This document shows positions 8,316 to 16,901 of a stretch of DNA of 40,490 nucleotides, piece by piece. The stretch comes from Arthrobacter cheniae. Lineage in GTDB: Bacteria > Actinomycetota > Actinomycetes > Actinomycetales > Micrococcaceae. The DNA lies in contig NZ_QZVT01000017.1 of NCBI RefSeq assembly GCF_003602275.1, positions 1 through 40,490 of the forward strand, given 5' to 3'. Both the position numbers and the translations under genes were made by a program. Each line of letters opens with the position of its first letter. Position 1 is the first letter of the stretch. Under the pieces are notes generated by a model. The model saw only the letters and a list, made by a program, of their open reading frames with translations, did no database searches and was not told the origin of the DNA.

Positions 8316-8627
8316 TCACAAACCCGCGGCGCAAACGATTGGAACGGAATCAACCAAAGGACCAGCGCCGGAATCAGTGTCGGATTCAGTGGCTGAGTTA
8401 TGGACCGAAATAACAGCATCTGAGTGCGCGGACGCGATGTCGCGGACGTCGAGCTCCTCAGTGACGTCCTCAAGGCGGCTTTCCGTCTCCAGGGACGGCC
8501 CGTCCTCGTGCACGTACTCGTAGTCCAGTTCCCGATGAAGTTTGCTGTTGAGGACCTCGACCTCGACCAACTGCAAGACATTTAGATCCTCGGGGAACGG
8601 TTTAAACGGGGTAATCCTGGTGCTCAT
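8316..8627 (-). CDS. Small acidic protein, paralogue of 34668-34937
   Basis: The 103-residue protein begins MSTRITPFKPFPEDL, followed by VEVEVLNSKLHRELDYEYV, an acidic stretch (ETESRLEDVTEELDVRD) and a variable tail. The protein at 34668-34937 has the same blocks in the same order (MSTRLTPSEPFPEHL, VEVLNSKLERELTHEYV, ETEFRHEEVTEELDRRD). A weaker likeness is seen in the N-terminal half of the acetyltransferase-like protein at 38188-38763 (LATRLYKELDTEAP, VSEELDRRA). It is probably a soluble helical-hairpin protein. It precedes a GAF-ANTAR gene by 15 bases. The upstream leader contains a run of seven T on the coding strand (near 8667-8673). Function unknown. Confidence 0.72.
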   Translation of the reverse strand: MSTRITPFKPFPEDLNVLQLVEVEVLNSKLHRELDYEYVHEDGPSLETESRLEDVTEELDVRDIASAHSDAVISVHNSATESDTDSGAGPLVDSVPIVCAAGL

Positions 8628-8788
8628 CTCATGCTCAATTCAGACGCGGTAGGCGGAAGGCGGGAGTAAAAAAAGCTGTGCAGAAGAGAACAGGACTGTG
8701 CCGGCAGGGTAACGATCCGAACCAGCCGATCCGAAGCCTACGCCTGCTAGGAAGGGTTCCCGGTAGAGAGGTGGTTCGGGGCGGGGGG

Positions 8789-8890
8789 TTAGAGGACGGC
8801 TATTTTGTCGTTGCGTTGCCGATTGCCGACGGTGATGAGTACGGCGACTCCGGGGAGTCGTTGCACATGGTTCTCGACGGCTTCGGCGAG
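8789..8890 (-). pseudogene. Remnant of the Asp23-cluster membrane gene C-terminus
   Basis: On the minus strand this reads AEAVENHVQRLPGV then AVLITVGNRQRNDKIAVL and a stop, matching the C-terminus of the gene at 27924-28544 (AEAVENHVQRLPGV ... AVLITVGNRQRNDKTAVL). The DNA likeness spans about 8754-8890 against 27888-28183, with 162 bases (27983-28144) missing here. There is no start codon or upstream part, so this is a duplicated and truncated fragment. It ends exactly where likeness to the block before the STAS-like gene at 33150 begins. Confidence 0.88.
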
Positions 8891-8903
8891 ACAAGGAGAC
8901 ACT

Positions 8904-9245
8904 GTGGTGTTGTTCGAGGCCTCTCGCGAGGAAGATTACCTTTGCTTGCGCTGGACCGCCGGGGCGCATATCACCTACGCTGACGCGGTCGAAGCAGCAC
9001 TGGCTCTGTCGACTTTGCCCGGGCCGAAACCCGCGCCGTTGCTCGTACACATCACAGGCATCGCCTCAGTATCCATAGGAGCCCGGACAGGGATGCTCGC
9101 CTACAGGAGATTTTCGCGGGTCGCGGTCGTGGGGGAGAGGCCCATGGATGAGATGCTTGCTGCCTTTGCAGCTCGGGCCTCAATGCCCGTCCGCTATTTC
9201 ACAACAGAACTGACCGCCCTCGAGTGGCTCTTCCGTCGAGGCTAG
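8904..9245 (+). CDS. STAS/SpoIIAA-like single-domain protein, near copy of 33150-33491
   Basis: The start is the GTG at 8904 (GTG GTG TTG TTC), which has AAGGAG seven to ten bases ahead; the ATG at 8805 lies inside the duplicated membrane-gene fragment and is rejected. The 113 residues match the protein at 33150-33491 at 103 positions by direct comparison. The layout is ASREEDYLCLRW, a helix, PLLVHITGIASVSIGARTGM, RVAVVGERPMDEML and YFTTELTALEWL. The arrangement suits a small STAS-like fold without membrane segments. The duplication that carried it here also brought its ribosome-binding region. Function unknown; an interaction role in stress signalling is inferred from the family's spread beside ANTAR and sigma genes. 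Confidence 0.82.
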   Translation: MVLFEASREEDYLCLRWTAGAHITYADAVEAALALSTLPGPKPAPLLVHITGIASVSIGARTGMLAYRRFSRVAVVGERPMDEMLAAFAARASMPVRYFTTELTALEWLFRRG

Positions 9246-9430
9246 GATGCTCCGGCATGAGCCGGATGGCGCTTCCGCACATGGGCGGCTTCCGGACTGA
9301 CACCACCGGCTTCAGTGGAGTTCGAATTCAATACGCAGGGTGCATCACCCTCCAGCGGAATCCCACCCCATCTTTCCTCATGGTGAAAGTTCAGATCACG
9401 AGATTACCTATTGGCTCCTTATGAAGAAAT

Positions 9431-9458
9431 CCTCATTTGGGCTTCATGAAGAGCTCAT
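9431..9458 (+). promoter_or_regulatory. Three TCAT direct repeats with 11-bp spacing, candidate response-regulator site
   Basis: CCTCAT, CTTCAT and GCTCAT occur with their TCAT cores at 9433, 9444 and 9455, exactly 11 bases apart, so all face the same side of the helix. OmpR/PhoB-type regulators typically bind direct repeats with this spacing. The site lies about 180 bases ahead of the two-component operon that encodes such a regulator, so autoregulation is plausible. The rest of 9246-9635 (390 bases) shows no gene. Confidence 0.5.
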
Positions 9459-9635
9459 CAGAGTAGGTCACAGTTGATTCAGTGAACCAGTCGCCTCTTC
9501 GAAGGGCAGTGTCGATGCAGCATCACCGTCCCTGTAGGCGCGGCGAACCATACTCAGCCTTTGGGGCAAGCATGTTGTTCGGAGTATCGCGCTTACTTGT
9601 AGTTTCCACTTGCACCACAACTTCAGGAGATGACA

Positions 9636-10055
9636 ATGTCGCTCGCCCCTCGCATCCTTGCTGCAGCAGGGCTGCTCGCCGTACCAGCGCTACTGGCGGT
9701 AGGGAGTCAGGCACTGAGCCGACCAGCGGATGTGCCGCTGGAAGAGCGACAGGTCGTTGTCGTCGATCTAGCAACGACGGAGCCTACTGACCCCGGCGCC
9801 GGCGGAGAGGGTACGGCCACGACCGAGCCTGAACCCGGAGCGTCTCCTAAATCGCTCGTACCACCGTCAGAACCTCCCACAACGGCCCCATCTCAGCCCG
9901 AACCTGCTCCGGCTCCTGCTCCGGTTCCTGCTCCGGTTACTCCTGAGGACCAGGGAGTGTCCGGTCTGGTAGAGCGGGAAGTTTTCGACGACGACGTCGA
10001 TGATGACGGCGGGGACTTTGACGGCGACGTGGTTGCCCCGGATGGAGAGGACTGA
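9636..10055 (+). CDS. Small exported Pro-rich protein with acidic tail
   Basis: The ATG at 9636 is preferred to that at 9630 because CAGGAGA then sits at normal distance. The N-terminus (PRILAAAGLLAVPALLAVGS) is a signal or anchor helix. The remainder has no clear fold: a Pro/Glu/Thr-rich spacer with repeated PAPAPVPAPV-type units, then a very acidic end (DDDVDDDGGDFDGD) of a kind that can bind Ca2+ or other cations. It is the first gene of the operon; its TGA overlaps the ATG of the histidine kinase by one base. Its place suggests it may bind a ligand or ion for the sensor outside the membrane, but no domain proves that. Confidence 0.72.
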   Translation: MSLAPRILAAAGLLAVPALLAVGSQALSRPADVPLEERQVVVVDLATTEPTDPGAGGEGTATTEPEPGASPKSLVPPSEPPTTAPSQPEPAPAPAPVPAPVTPEDQGVSGLVEREVFDDDVDDDGGDFDGDVVAPDGED

Positions 10056-11725
10056 TGGCGCGCGCGCAAAATTCAGCCGTCAACACATCGTCGCCTAGCT
10101 ACTCAAACTCCGGGCCAGCCAAACCTCTGGCGGGGTCCTCGGTATCTGCGCGATGGCGCATCGTTGGTTGGATCGTCCTGACCACGGCCCTGGCCCTCGT
10201 CGCCCTGCTCGTCACCGTTCGCTCGCTCTTGATTGCCGGCGTCGATCAGGACGCGAACGACGACGTCGTCCAGGAGGTGCAGGAATTTACGACTTTCGCT
10301 GGGGAAGCGGTAGATCCTCTGACCGCGCAGCCGTACACCTCGGTGAGTGAATTGCTCAAGCGTTACCTGTCGCGCCAGAACGCCGCTGCCGGTGAGGTGA
10401 TTCTCGGTCTGACGGGGGACGAGGTGCTGTACCTCGGTTCCTCCGGGCGGGGCAGCAATGACGATTACCGCTTGTCAGCGGACTCGGTGCTGTTGCAGGA
10501 ATTGCGCGACGATTCTGCGGCGTCCGGTGTCCGTGAGACCGAAGCGGGCACGATGCGGTGGGGCAAGGTCGATGTTCAGGCAGGCACCGAGAATGGGACG
10601 TTGATTATTGCCGAATTCACCAATGATCGCTATGAGCAGGTCCAGGAGACTGTGACCGTCATCTTCTTCGTGGCGCTCGGCGGGCTGCTGTTCACCGCCG
10701 GTATTGCCTGGCTCGTGGCCGGCCAGATCCTGCGGCCGATCAGGGATGTGCGGCGTGTAGCGGCCGAAATCACCGAATCTGATTTGACGGCCCGCGTACC
10801 GGTGCAGGGGCGCGACGACGTCGCGGCCCTGGCTGTCACGTTCAACGACATGCTGGACCGCCTCGAGCAGTCCTATGTCACGCAGCGGCGCTTCATTGAA
10901 GACGCCAGTCACGAGCTGCGAACCCCGATCACCATCATCCGCGGACACCTCGAACTCATCGATGATGATCCAGCGAGCCGGGCAGCCACGCTGTCCTTGG
11001 TCAACGGTGAGCTGTCCCGCATGGCCCGGATCGTGTCGGATCTCCTACTGCTGGTCAAAGCCGAACGCCCCGACTTCGTCCAGCCGACACCGGTGGACGT
11101 CGCCGAACTGATGCTCGACCTCGAGGCCAAAGTACAGGCGCTCGGTGACCGCCGCTGGCTCCTGATGGAAGTCGCCGAGGGCGTGGTCACCCTCGATAGC
11201 CAGCGCATCACACAGGCAGTGCTCCAACTCGGCGCCAACGCCGTCCAGTACACACCCGAGGGGTCCGACATCAAGCTCGGGTCCGGCTTTGAAGGCACGG
11301 GTAATGAGCGGCAGCTTCGGATATGGGTTCAGGACACCGGCCCCGGTGTGACGGAGGAAGAAGCTGCTGTGATCTTCGAACGCTTCCAGCACGGTTCGGC
11401 GAATTCCCTGCCCTCCGACAGACTGCACAGCAGCGGTCGTCGCGGCGGCGCGGGACTCGGGCTATCGATCGTACGGGCCATTACCGACGGCCACAGCGGC
11501 TCGGCCTGGGTCCGCAGCGAACCCGGCCTCGGTTCGACCTTCGGATTACTTCTACCTGCGCCCGAGTCCGTCCCCGGACGACCAGGCGTCGCACCATCGC
11601 GCCCGCCCACAGTGGCCGCCGACCGGACTCTGCCTCCGCCGTCAAACATCGACTCTCCCGATCGAGCCCCGATCACCGCTGAGCTGCCTGTCATCGGACA
11701 CCCCTTGCCGAAGGAAACATCATGA
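10055..11725 (+). CDS. Two-component sensor histidine kinase
   Basis: The 556-residue kinase has an N-terminal membrane helix (about 36-60), an extracytoplasmic domain of about 135 residues, a second helix (about 200-222), HAMP, a HisKA H-box ASHELRTP with the phosphoacceptor His at 286, and a HATPase domain with Asn395 in the N-box, DTGPGV from Asp427 (G1) and GGAGLGLSIV (G2). All catalytic motifs are intact. A Pro-rich cytoplasmic tail of about 50 residues follows. It overlaps the preceding gene by one base and the regulator gene by four (ATGA), showing a translationally coupled operon. The signal is unknown; the transporter and glycerate kinase downstream point to an organic acid or polyol-derived carbon source. 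Confidence 0.95.
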   Translation: MARAQNSAVNTSSPSYSNSGPAKPLAGSSVSARWRIVGWIVLTTALALVALLVTVRSLLIAGVDQDANDDVVQEVQEFTTFAGEAVDPLTAQPYTSVSELLKRYLSRQNAAAGEVILGLTGDEVLYLGSSGRGSNDDYRLSADSVLLQELRDDSAASGVRETEAGTMRWGKVDVQAGTENGTLIIAEFTNDRYEQVQETVTVIFFVALGGLLFTAGIAWLVAGQILRPIRDVRRVAAEITESDLTARVPVQGRDDVAALAVTFNDMLDRLEQSYVTQRRFIEDASHELRTPITIIRGHLELIDDDPASRAATLSLVNGELSRMARIVSDLLLLVKAERPDFVQPTPVDVAELMLDLEAKVQALGDRRWLLMEVAEGVVTLDSQRITQAVLQLGANAVQYTPEGSDIKLGSGFEGTGNERQLRIWVQDTGPGVTEEEAAVIFERFQHGSANSLPSDRLHSSGRRGGAGLGLSIVRAITDGHSGSAWVRSEPGLGSTFGLLLPAPESVPGRPGVAPSRPPTVAADRTLPPPSNIDSPDRAPITAELPVIGHPLPKETS

Positions 11726-12381
11726 GCCACATCCTCATCGCAGAAGATGACCCACACGTCGCCTCATTCATCAAAAAAGGCCTGCAAGCAGCCGGGTATT
11801 CCACCGAACATGCAGCCGACGGAGAGACAGCGCTCTTCCTCGCGCGAGCATCAGGCTTCGACCTCATCATCCTCGACATCGGCCTACCCCTCATGGACGG
11901 TTTCAAGGTCCTCGCCCAGATACGGGGTGAGGGTGTGAGGACGCCTGTGATCGTCCTCACCGCCAGAGACAGCGTCCCCGACACCGTGGCCGGACTGGAG
12001 GGAGGCGCCAACGACTACATGACCAAACCCTTCGATGTCTCGGAACTCCTGGCACGTATCCGCTTACGCCTGGTGGACCGGGCACCTGCGGCGGACGGCA
12101 ACGTCATCAAGCACAAGGGCCTGTCTCTCGATCTCCACTCGAGGAGGGCACGTATCGGTGAAGAATCAGTTGAACTGACGTCGCGCGAGTTCGCGATCCT
12201 GGAAGTGTTCCTACGCCATCCCGACCGCGTCATCTCCCGCGAACAGCTCTTGAGCCAGGTCTGGGGTTATGACTTCGACCCGGGATCCAACGTCGTGGAC
12301 GTCTACGTCCGCGCCCTGCGCGCGAAGATCGGTGCAGAGCGCATCGAGACCATCCGGGGAGCAGGGTACCGGTTGCCATGA
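11722..12381 (+). CDS. OmpR/PhoB-type response regulator
   Basis: The 219-residue regulator has a receiver domain (acidic pair Asp9-Asp10, phosphoacceptor Asp52 in LIILDIGLP, TAR motif near residue 80, KPFD lysine near 102) and a C-terminal winged helix (ELTSREFAILEVFLRHPDRV, then NVVDVYVRALRAKIG and IRGAGYRLP). It is complete, in tandem with its kinase, and overlaps the kinase stop and the permease start by four bases each. It probably binds the 11-bp-spaced TCAT repeats near 9431-9458 and controls this operon. Confidence 0.96.
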   Translation: MSHILIAEDDPHVASFIKKGLQAAGYSTEHAADGETALFLARASGFDLIILDIGLPLMDGFKVLAQIRGEGVRTPVIVLTARDSVPDTVAGLEGGANDYMTKPFDVSELLARIRLRLVDRAPAADGNVIKHKGLSLDLHSRRARIGEESVELTSREFAILEVFLRHPDRVISREQLLSQVWGYDFDPGSNVVDVYVRALRAKIGAERIETIRGAGYRLP

Positions 12382-13913
12382 CCCTGATCGAGCACTCCAC
12401 CACACCTCCCTCCCGTATCAAGGAGACACCCGGGATCGCACCCGCCCAAACTGCCCGAGCCCGGGCTGCTGCTCGCCGCTCGCTCATCATCCGTGTAGTA
12501 GCCGCGACCCTCGGTTTGGCTATCGCCGCCGCTGTCATCGTCGCCGCCCAGCAACCCGACACAGATTTGTCGCCGCAGGGCGCGATAACACTGATGGTTT
12601 TCGTTCTTGCCGTGTGGCTCTGGATCTTCACCGCGATCGATGACACCTATATCGCGCTCGGGGCAGCCACGGTCCTGGTCCTCACCGGGACCATGGACAC
12701 CAGCGCCCTCTTCTCGACCCTTGGTGAGGAAACTATCTGGCTCCTCCTGGCGGCCTTCGTCATTGCAGCCGGGGTCCGCGCCTCGGGTCTCGCCAACCGT
12801 GGGGCAGCCTTCATCATCACCGGTGCGACGACACCACGGCAGCTTGCGCACCTGACGACCCTCGCACTCGTCGTCACAACGTTCGCGGTCCCCTCGACCT
12901 CCGGACGTGCTGCCTTGGCGCTACCGGTGTTCCTCGCCCTGCGGCAAGCCCTCGCGGGACGCACTGCGCTCATCAAGGCTCTCGCGATCCTCTTCCCATC
13001 GGTGATCCTGCTCTCGGCAGTCGGATCCTTCCTCGGGGCCGGCGCGCACCTCATCACCAGCCAGATCCTTGAGACAGCGACGGGCCAGGGTTTCGACTTC
13101 GCCACCTGGCTCCTCCTCGGCCTGCCGCTCGCACTCGTCGCCTCCCACCTCTGCGCGGAAATCGTTCTGCGCATGTTCACATCAGCCAAGGACCGCGGAG
13201 AAAAACTGCGCATCAACTCCGAGGACCTGGAACAACACTCCGACACCCCCGTCACCGGGCCTCTGACCGTCGCCGAATCGCGGGCCGCCCTCCTGCTGGG
13301 TGCCGTCGTCGTACTGTGGTGCACCGAACCGCTCCACGGTCTCCATCCAGCACTCGTGGCGCTGATCGGCGCCCTGGTCGCAGCGTCACCGAGTTACGGG
13401 TCGGTAGACCTCGCAAAGGGACTGAAATCGGTGCCGTGGTCCTTACTGCTCTTCATGGCCGCGACCCTGGCACTGGGCAACGCCCTCGTCTCCACCGGCG
13501 CAGCGGAATGGCTGGCGGGCGGGGCGCTGGAGCCCATCCAGTCCCTCGGTATCGCAGCCGCCCCCCTCTTCGTGGTCCTCGTCGTGCTCATCTCGACCTT
13601 CGCGCACCTCGTCATCCAGAGCAGGTCCGCGCGCTCGGCAGTCCTGATCCCCATCGTCATCGCCCTGTCACCCACCGTAGGAGTGGACCCGATGGCCGCA
13701 GCCTTCGCCTCGACTGCGGCTGCCGGCTTCTGCCACACCCTCACGAGCTCAGCGAAACCGGTGGCGATGTTCGCCGCGGTGGACGGCATCGAAACCTACT
13801 CGGCGAAGGACCTGCTGCGGCTGTCGACACTCCTGGCACCCGTCAACGTCGCCCTCGTGCTGCTCTTCAGCTTCCTGATCTGGCCGCTCCTTGGCCTGCC
13901 GCTCTTCCCCTGA
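12378..13913 (+). CDS. DASS/SLC13-family anion permease
   Basis: The 511-residue protein has about 11-12 hydrophobic segments after a polar N-terminus, with the two-repeat layout of the DASS (SLC13, CitT/NadC) family of divalent anion:Na+ symporters. The loops that in classic members carry SNTA-type Na+-site motifs here read VPSTSGRAALALP and IQSRSARSAVLIP, so the motif is altered in both halves. The gene overlaps the regulator by four bases and is followed by glycerate kinase. Together they suggest uptake of a small carboxylate such as glycerate or a dicarboxylate under control of the upstream kinase. The substrate is an inference from neighbours. Confidence 0.88.
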   Translation: MTLIEHSTTPPSRIKETPGIAPAQTARARAAARRSLIIRVVAATLGLAIAAAVIVAAQQPDTDLSPQGAITLMVFVLAVWLWIFTAIDDTYIALGAATVLVLTGTMDTSALFSTLGEETIWLLLAAFVIAAGVRASGLANRGAAFIITGATTPRQLAHLTTLALVVTTFAVPSTSGRAALALPVFLALRQALAGRTALIKALAILFPSVILLSAVGSFLGAGAHLITSQILETATGQGFDFATWLLLGLPLALVASHLCAEIVLRMFTSAKDRGEKLRINSEDLEQHSDTPVTGPLTVAESRAALLLGAVVVLWCTEPLHGLHPALVALIGALVAASPSYGSVDLAKGLKSVPWSLLLFMAATLALGNALVSTGAAEWLAGGALEPIQSLGIAAAPLFVVLVVLISTFAHLVIQSRSARSAVLIPIVIALSPTVGVDPMAAAFASTAAAGFCHTLTSSAKPVAMFAAVDGIETYSAKDLLRLSTLLAPVNVALVLLFSFLIWPLLGLPLFP

Positions 13914-13979
13914 TTCCCCTGATTTCCCAGATTCCCCGCACATCCACAGATACCCGCCCTTCCTATAAGGAGAACGACT

Positions 13980-15197
13980 ATGGCAGTCCCGCAGCGCATC
14001 CTCATCGCTCCCAGCGGTTTCAAGGAATCCCTCGACGCCGAAACGGTGGCACGCTCCATCGCTGCCGGTGTGCGGCGCGTCCTTCCTGGCGTCCAGATCA
14101 CCGCGGTACCGATCGCCGACGGCGGTGAGGGCACCGCAGCGACCCTCGCCGCGGCGACCGGCGGTGTGCTCGTACCCGTGAATGTGACCGGGCCGGTGGG
14201 CGAACCGGTCGAATCGCACTTCGCGCGCCTCGGCGGCAGCGCCACCGGCACGGCCGTCGTCGAGATGGCTGCTGCGGCTGGGCTTCGCCTCGTGCCGCGC
14301 AAACTCCGCAACCCCGGAGCCACGACGACGTACGGTGTCGGAGAACTGATCCGCGCAGCCCTTGACGAGGGTATCCGGACCATCGTGATCGGCTGCGGCG
14401 ACAGTGGAACGAGCGACGGCGGCGCTGGCGCCCTGCAAGCCCTTGGCGCGAGAGTGCTCGACGCGAAGGGCCGGGACCTCCCGTTCGGCGGATCAGCCCT
14501 CATCAAGGCCGAGCACCTCGACCTGTCCGGACTGCATCCTGCACTCCAAGAAGCGACGATCATCCTCGCCTGCAACCAGCACAACGTGCTGTGCGGCAAG
14601 AAAGGCGTGGCCCGCGTGTTCGGACCCCAGAAGGGCGCATCACCGAAGCAGGTGGACGAACTCGCCAAAGCGATGCGGCAGTGGGCCCGAGTGCTCGAAC
14701 GTGACGGCTTGGCTGAAGGAGTCGACTACTGCACCGGCCCTGGCACGGGTGCTTCCGGCGGACTGGGTGCGGGACTCGCGGCCCTCGGCGCCAAGCTCGT
14801 ACCTCGTTTCGAGGCCCTGATCGACAGCGGCCTTGCAGGAATTGACCTCGACGCCCTCATGCAGAAGGCAGACCTTGTCATCACCGCGGAGGGAGCCATC
14901 GATTTCCAGACTCCTAACGGAAAGGTGCCCGCCGTCGTTGCGCGTAGGGCACAGCTCGCAGGTGTACCCGTGCTGGCCCTCGCTGGCTCCCTCGGTAAGG
15001 GCGCCCCCGACGTGCACGACATCGGCATCGACGCGATCGCATCCATCATGACCATCCCCATGAACCTGGAGGATGCCGTAGCCAATGGAGAGCGACTTCT
15101 CATAGAAGCAACCGAGCGCACCATGCGGCTGCTGCTCCTCGGCGCCGCGGTTTCCTCCGCCATCGACACCCGACACCATGAACTGCGACCATCCTGA
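13980..15197 (+). CDS. Glycerate 2-kinase (type I, GlxK/GarK family)
   Basis: The start ATG has AAGGAG nine bases ahead. The protein opens with ILIAPSGFKESLDAETVA and has PIADGGEGTAATLAAATGG, TYGVGELIRAAL, GCGDSGTSDGGAGALQALG, GPGTGASGGLGAGL and TAEGAIDFQT, all hallmarks of the GlxK/GarK glycerate kinase family that phosphorylates D-glycerate to 2-phosphoglycerate. At 405 residues it is slightly longer than the usual 375-385. It lies 66 bases after the permease gene in the same direction, so it likely belongs to the same operon: sense, import, phosphorylate. Confidence 0.95.
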   Translation: MAVPQRILIAPSGFKESLDAETVARSIAAGVRRVLPGVQITAVPIADGGEGTAATLAAATGGVLVPVNVTGPVGEPVESHFARLGGSATGTAVVEMAAAAGLRLVPRKLRNPGATTTYGVGELIRAALDEGIRTIVIGCGDSGTSDGGAGALQALGARVLDAKGRDLPFGGSALIKAEHLDLSGLHPALQEATIILACNQHNVLCGKKGVARVFGPQKGASPKQVDELAKAMRQWARVLERDGLAEGVDYCTGPGTGASGGLGAGLAALGAKLVPRFEALIDSGLAGIDLDALMQKADLVITAEGAIDFQTPNGKVPAVVARRAQLAGVPVLALAGSLGKGAPDVHDIGIDAIASIMTIPMNLEDAVANGERLLIEATERTMRLLLLGAAVSSAIDTRHHELRPS

Positions 15198-15292
15198 CCC
15201 GTCGCAGCACCTCCAAGTGCAGGTCCAGTAGAACGATCCCCATTGACGCCGACCGCCACCACACACACCGAGCTCACCCTAGGAAAATTTCA

Positions 15293-15901
15293 ATGCGCAA
15301 TACCTACCGCCCCGCAGCAACTATCCTCAGTGCCGCTACCTTGCTCGCTCTCATCTCCGGATGTACCGACAATGCAACACCACCACCGGTGAATGCGCCT
15401 ACCGGAACAGTCAGCGCGGATGCACCAGCGCCAGTCACACCCGAAGGAACAAGCACAGCATCAACAGCCTCCGACTCTTCCTCCACACCACCGGCTGGAG
15501 AAACAGCGACAGGCAAGCCGATCCGCCTCAGCCAGGAGGACGAACACGACATCACATCAGCGAACACCACAGTCACCATCGTCTGTGAAGGCGGCGGTGA
15601 CATCGACCTAGACGCCGACGGCACCACTGTCGACATCACAGGAGAATGCGAGGACATTGACATCGACGGCAACGACAACACGGTCACCGGGGAGACCGTC
15701 GGCTCCCTCAGCATCGACGGAACCAATAACACTGCAACCATGGCAAGCGCTCCCGATATCGACGTAGATGGAAGTACTAATGCCGTCACCGTCGAGGACA
15801 CACGGGACATCGACGTCGATGGAGACAGCAATACCGTCACCTACGCCTCGGGCGACCCCTCAATCGAAAATGAGGGTAACAACTCGATCTCAGCACGTTG
15901 A
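15293..15901 (+). CDS. DUF3060-type lipoprotein
   Basis: A signal peptide (basic start, AATILSAATLLALI) ends in lipobox ISGC, so it is a lipid-anchored exported protein. A Thr/Ser/Pro/Ala-rich spacer (residues about 28-75) leads to a C-terminal domain with repeated short strands: DIDLDADGTTVDITGECEDI, DIDGNDNTVTGETVG, SIDGTNNTATM, DVDGSTNAVTVED, DVDGDSNTVTYASG. This ladder of D-x-DG-x-x-N-x-V/A-T units is typical of DUF3060 and suggests a beta-solenoid. AGGAAA precedes the ATG. It follows glycerate kinase by 95 bases, so it may or may not share its transcript. Function unknown. Confidence 0.88.
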   Translation: MRNTYRPAATILSAATLLALISGCTDNATPPPVNAPTGTVSADAPAPVTPEGTSTASTASDSSSTPPAGETATGKPIRLSQEDEHDITSANTTVTIVCEGGGDIDLDADGTTVDITGECEDIDIDGNDNTVTGETVGSLSIDGTNNTATMASAPDIDVDGSTNAVTVEDTRDIDVDGDSNTVTYASGDPSIENEGNNSISAR

Positions 15902-16146
15902 ACGCCACGGGCGGGTGTCTGAGTCCTTCCACGATGTAACGACTCCTCGTCCAAGAGTTAGGGCGGGTTCGCTTGCCGGGGTTCGTGTATTTCCGAGGCG
16001 CACCCCGAGTTAAAGCTGTGGTGTGCGTGCCCCTCCTATAGCTGAGAGGGTGACACCTACGAAGATGTAGCAGCGCTGATGGACCGGACTCGCGCCGTCT
16101 TGCTTCTTGGAGCGAGTCAAACGAACGCGTCAATCGTCGCGCAACA

Positions 16147-16502
16147 TCAAGCACGACGCCAAGCCGTCGATAAATCTGGTGGTGCGGAAGGTCCGGTGGT
16201 TGCCGGGACGCAATCAGTGGCGTCGTGGAGAATCAGCCATTGGGTATGTTCGTTGGTGGGTAGGTCGCGCAGCTGGGCCAGCGAAATGTAGCGGGCACCG
16301 AAGTCATCGATGGCCGGTGGTACAACCCGGAGACCGACCCGAAACAATGATGGCCACGGGTGCTTAGGGATAACACCACTTGACCTGCCAGGGCCTTCCC
16401 ATCAAGCGTACCGGCCATCATCAGCCCGCAACCTGTCCGACGCTGCCGTGTCAGTCGTGCATCTTCCGTTGGTACGATGACCAACCCTAATCGGTCTAAC
16501 AA
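16147..16502 (-). pseudogene. Frameshifted remnant of an unknown protein
   Basis: On the minus strand a protein-like stretch, RLGLVIVPTEDARLTRQRRT then LMMAGTLDGKALAGQVVLSL, runs in one frame and is continued in another frame by PWPSLFRVGLRVVPPAIDDF and ARYISLAQLRDLPTNEHTQW. The switch falls near 16350-16370, where the frames overlap around a HPWPSLF-like segment. The likeness to real protein continues upstream past 16502 (VGPTSRYCIRTDLLDRLGL) without an obvious start. I read this as one old gene broken by at least one frameshift. No family is recognised. Confidence 0.6.
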
Positions 16503-16625
16503 ATCGGTTCGAATACAGTATCTACTGGTTGGTCCGACGCCGACTGAGGTTCCCCTCGAACCTCATACCAACGCCCAGTTAGTGCCTAATCCGTGCGCAA
16601 CATCAAAGACCAGGAGTGAAGAACC

Positions 16626-16847
16626 GTTATAGAACTTACAGAAATCAGGTTCGACGACCGGCAGAAGAACTCCACTGTCGAAGACCTGAATGCCGCTACG
16701 GAAACCGATGCGGCAACACCGGATGCGAACACCGAACCGCGGGAGCCGGCAGCGGTTGGGTTGTTCCATGACCCATTGGACAGATCTGGGTCGCGGTCCC
16801 TGCCCAGCAGCCCGTTACGGGTCGACGCGCGCGGCTACGGCCGGTAG
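16626..16847 (+). pseudogene. ORF with coding character but no usable start codon
   Basis: From 16626 the frame reads VIELTEIRFDDRQKN, then STVEDLNAATETDAATPDAN and ends VDARGYGR before TAG at 16845. Composition is that of an acidic hydrophilic actinobacterial protein tail. CAGGAG lies 10-15 bases ahead of a GTT codon at 16626, at about the distance a start would need, but GTT is not a normal start, and a TGA lies in frame just upstream. It is either a gene whose GTG start has mutated or a fragment. The rest of the gap 15902-16901 shows no other gene. Confidence 0.35.
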
Positions 16848-16901
16848 GACCAAAAGCTCAGTGGCCGTCCAAGCACACCGTTCCCGCCGGTTGTTCCACC
16901 G

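Noticed and set aside
8805..8903. ATG at 8805 as start of the STAS-like gene
   Set aside because: The segment is the reverse of a membrane-gene fragment; the paralogue and AAGGAG point to GTG 8904.
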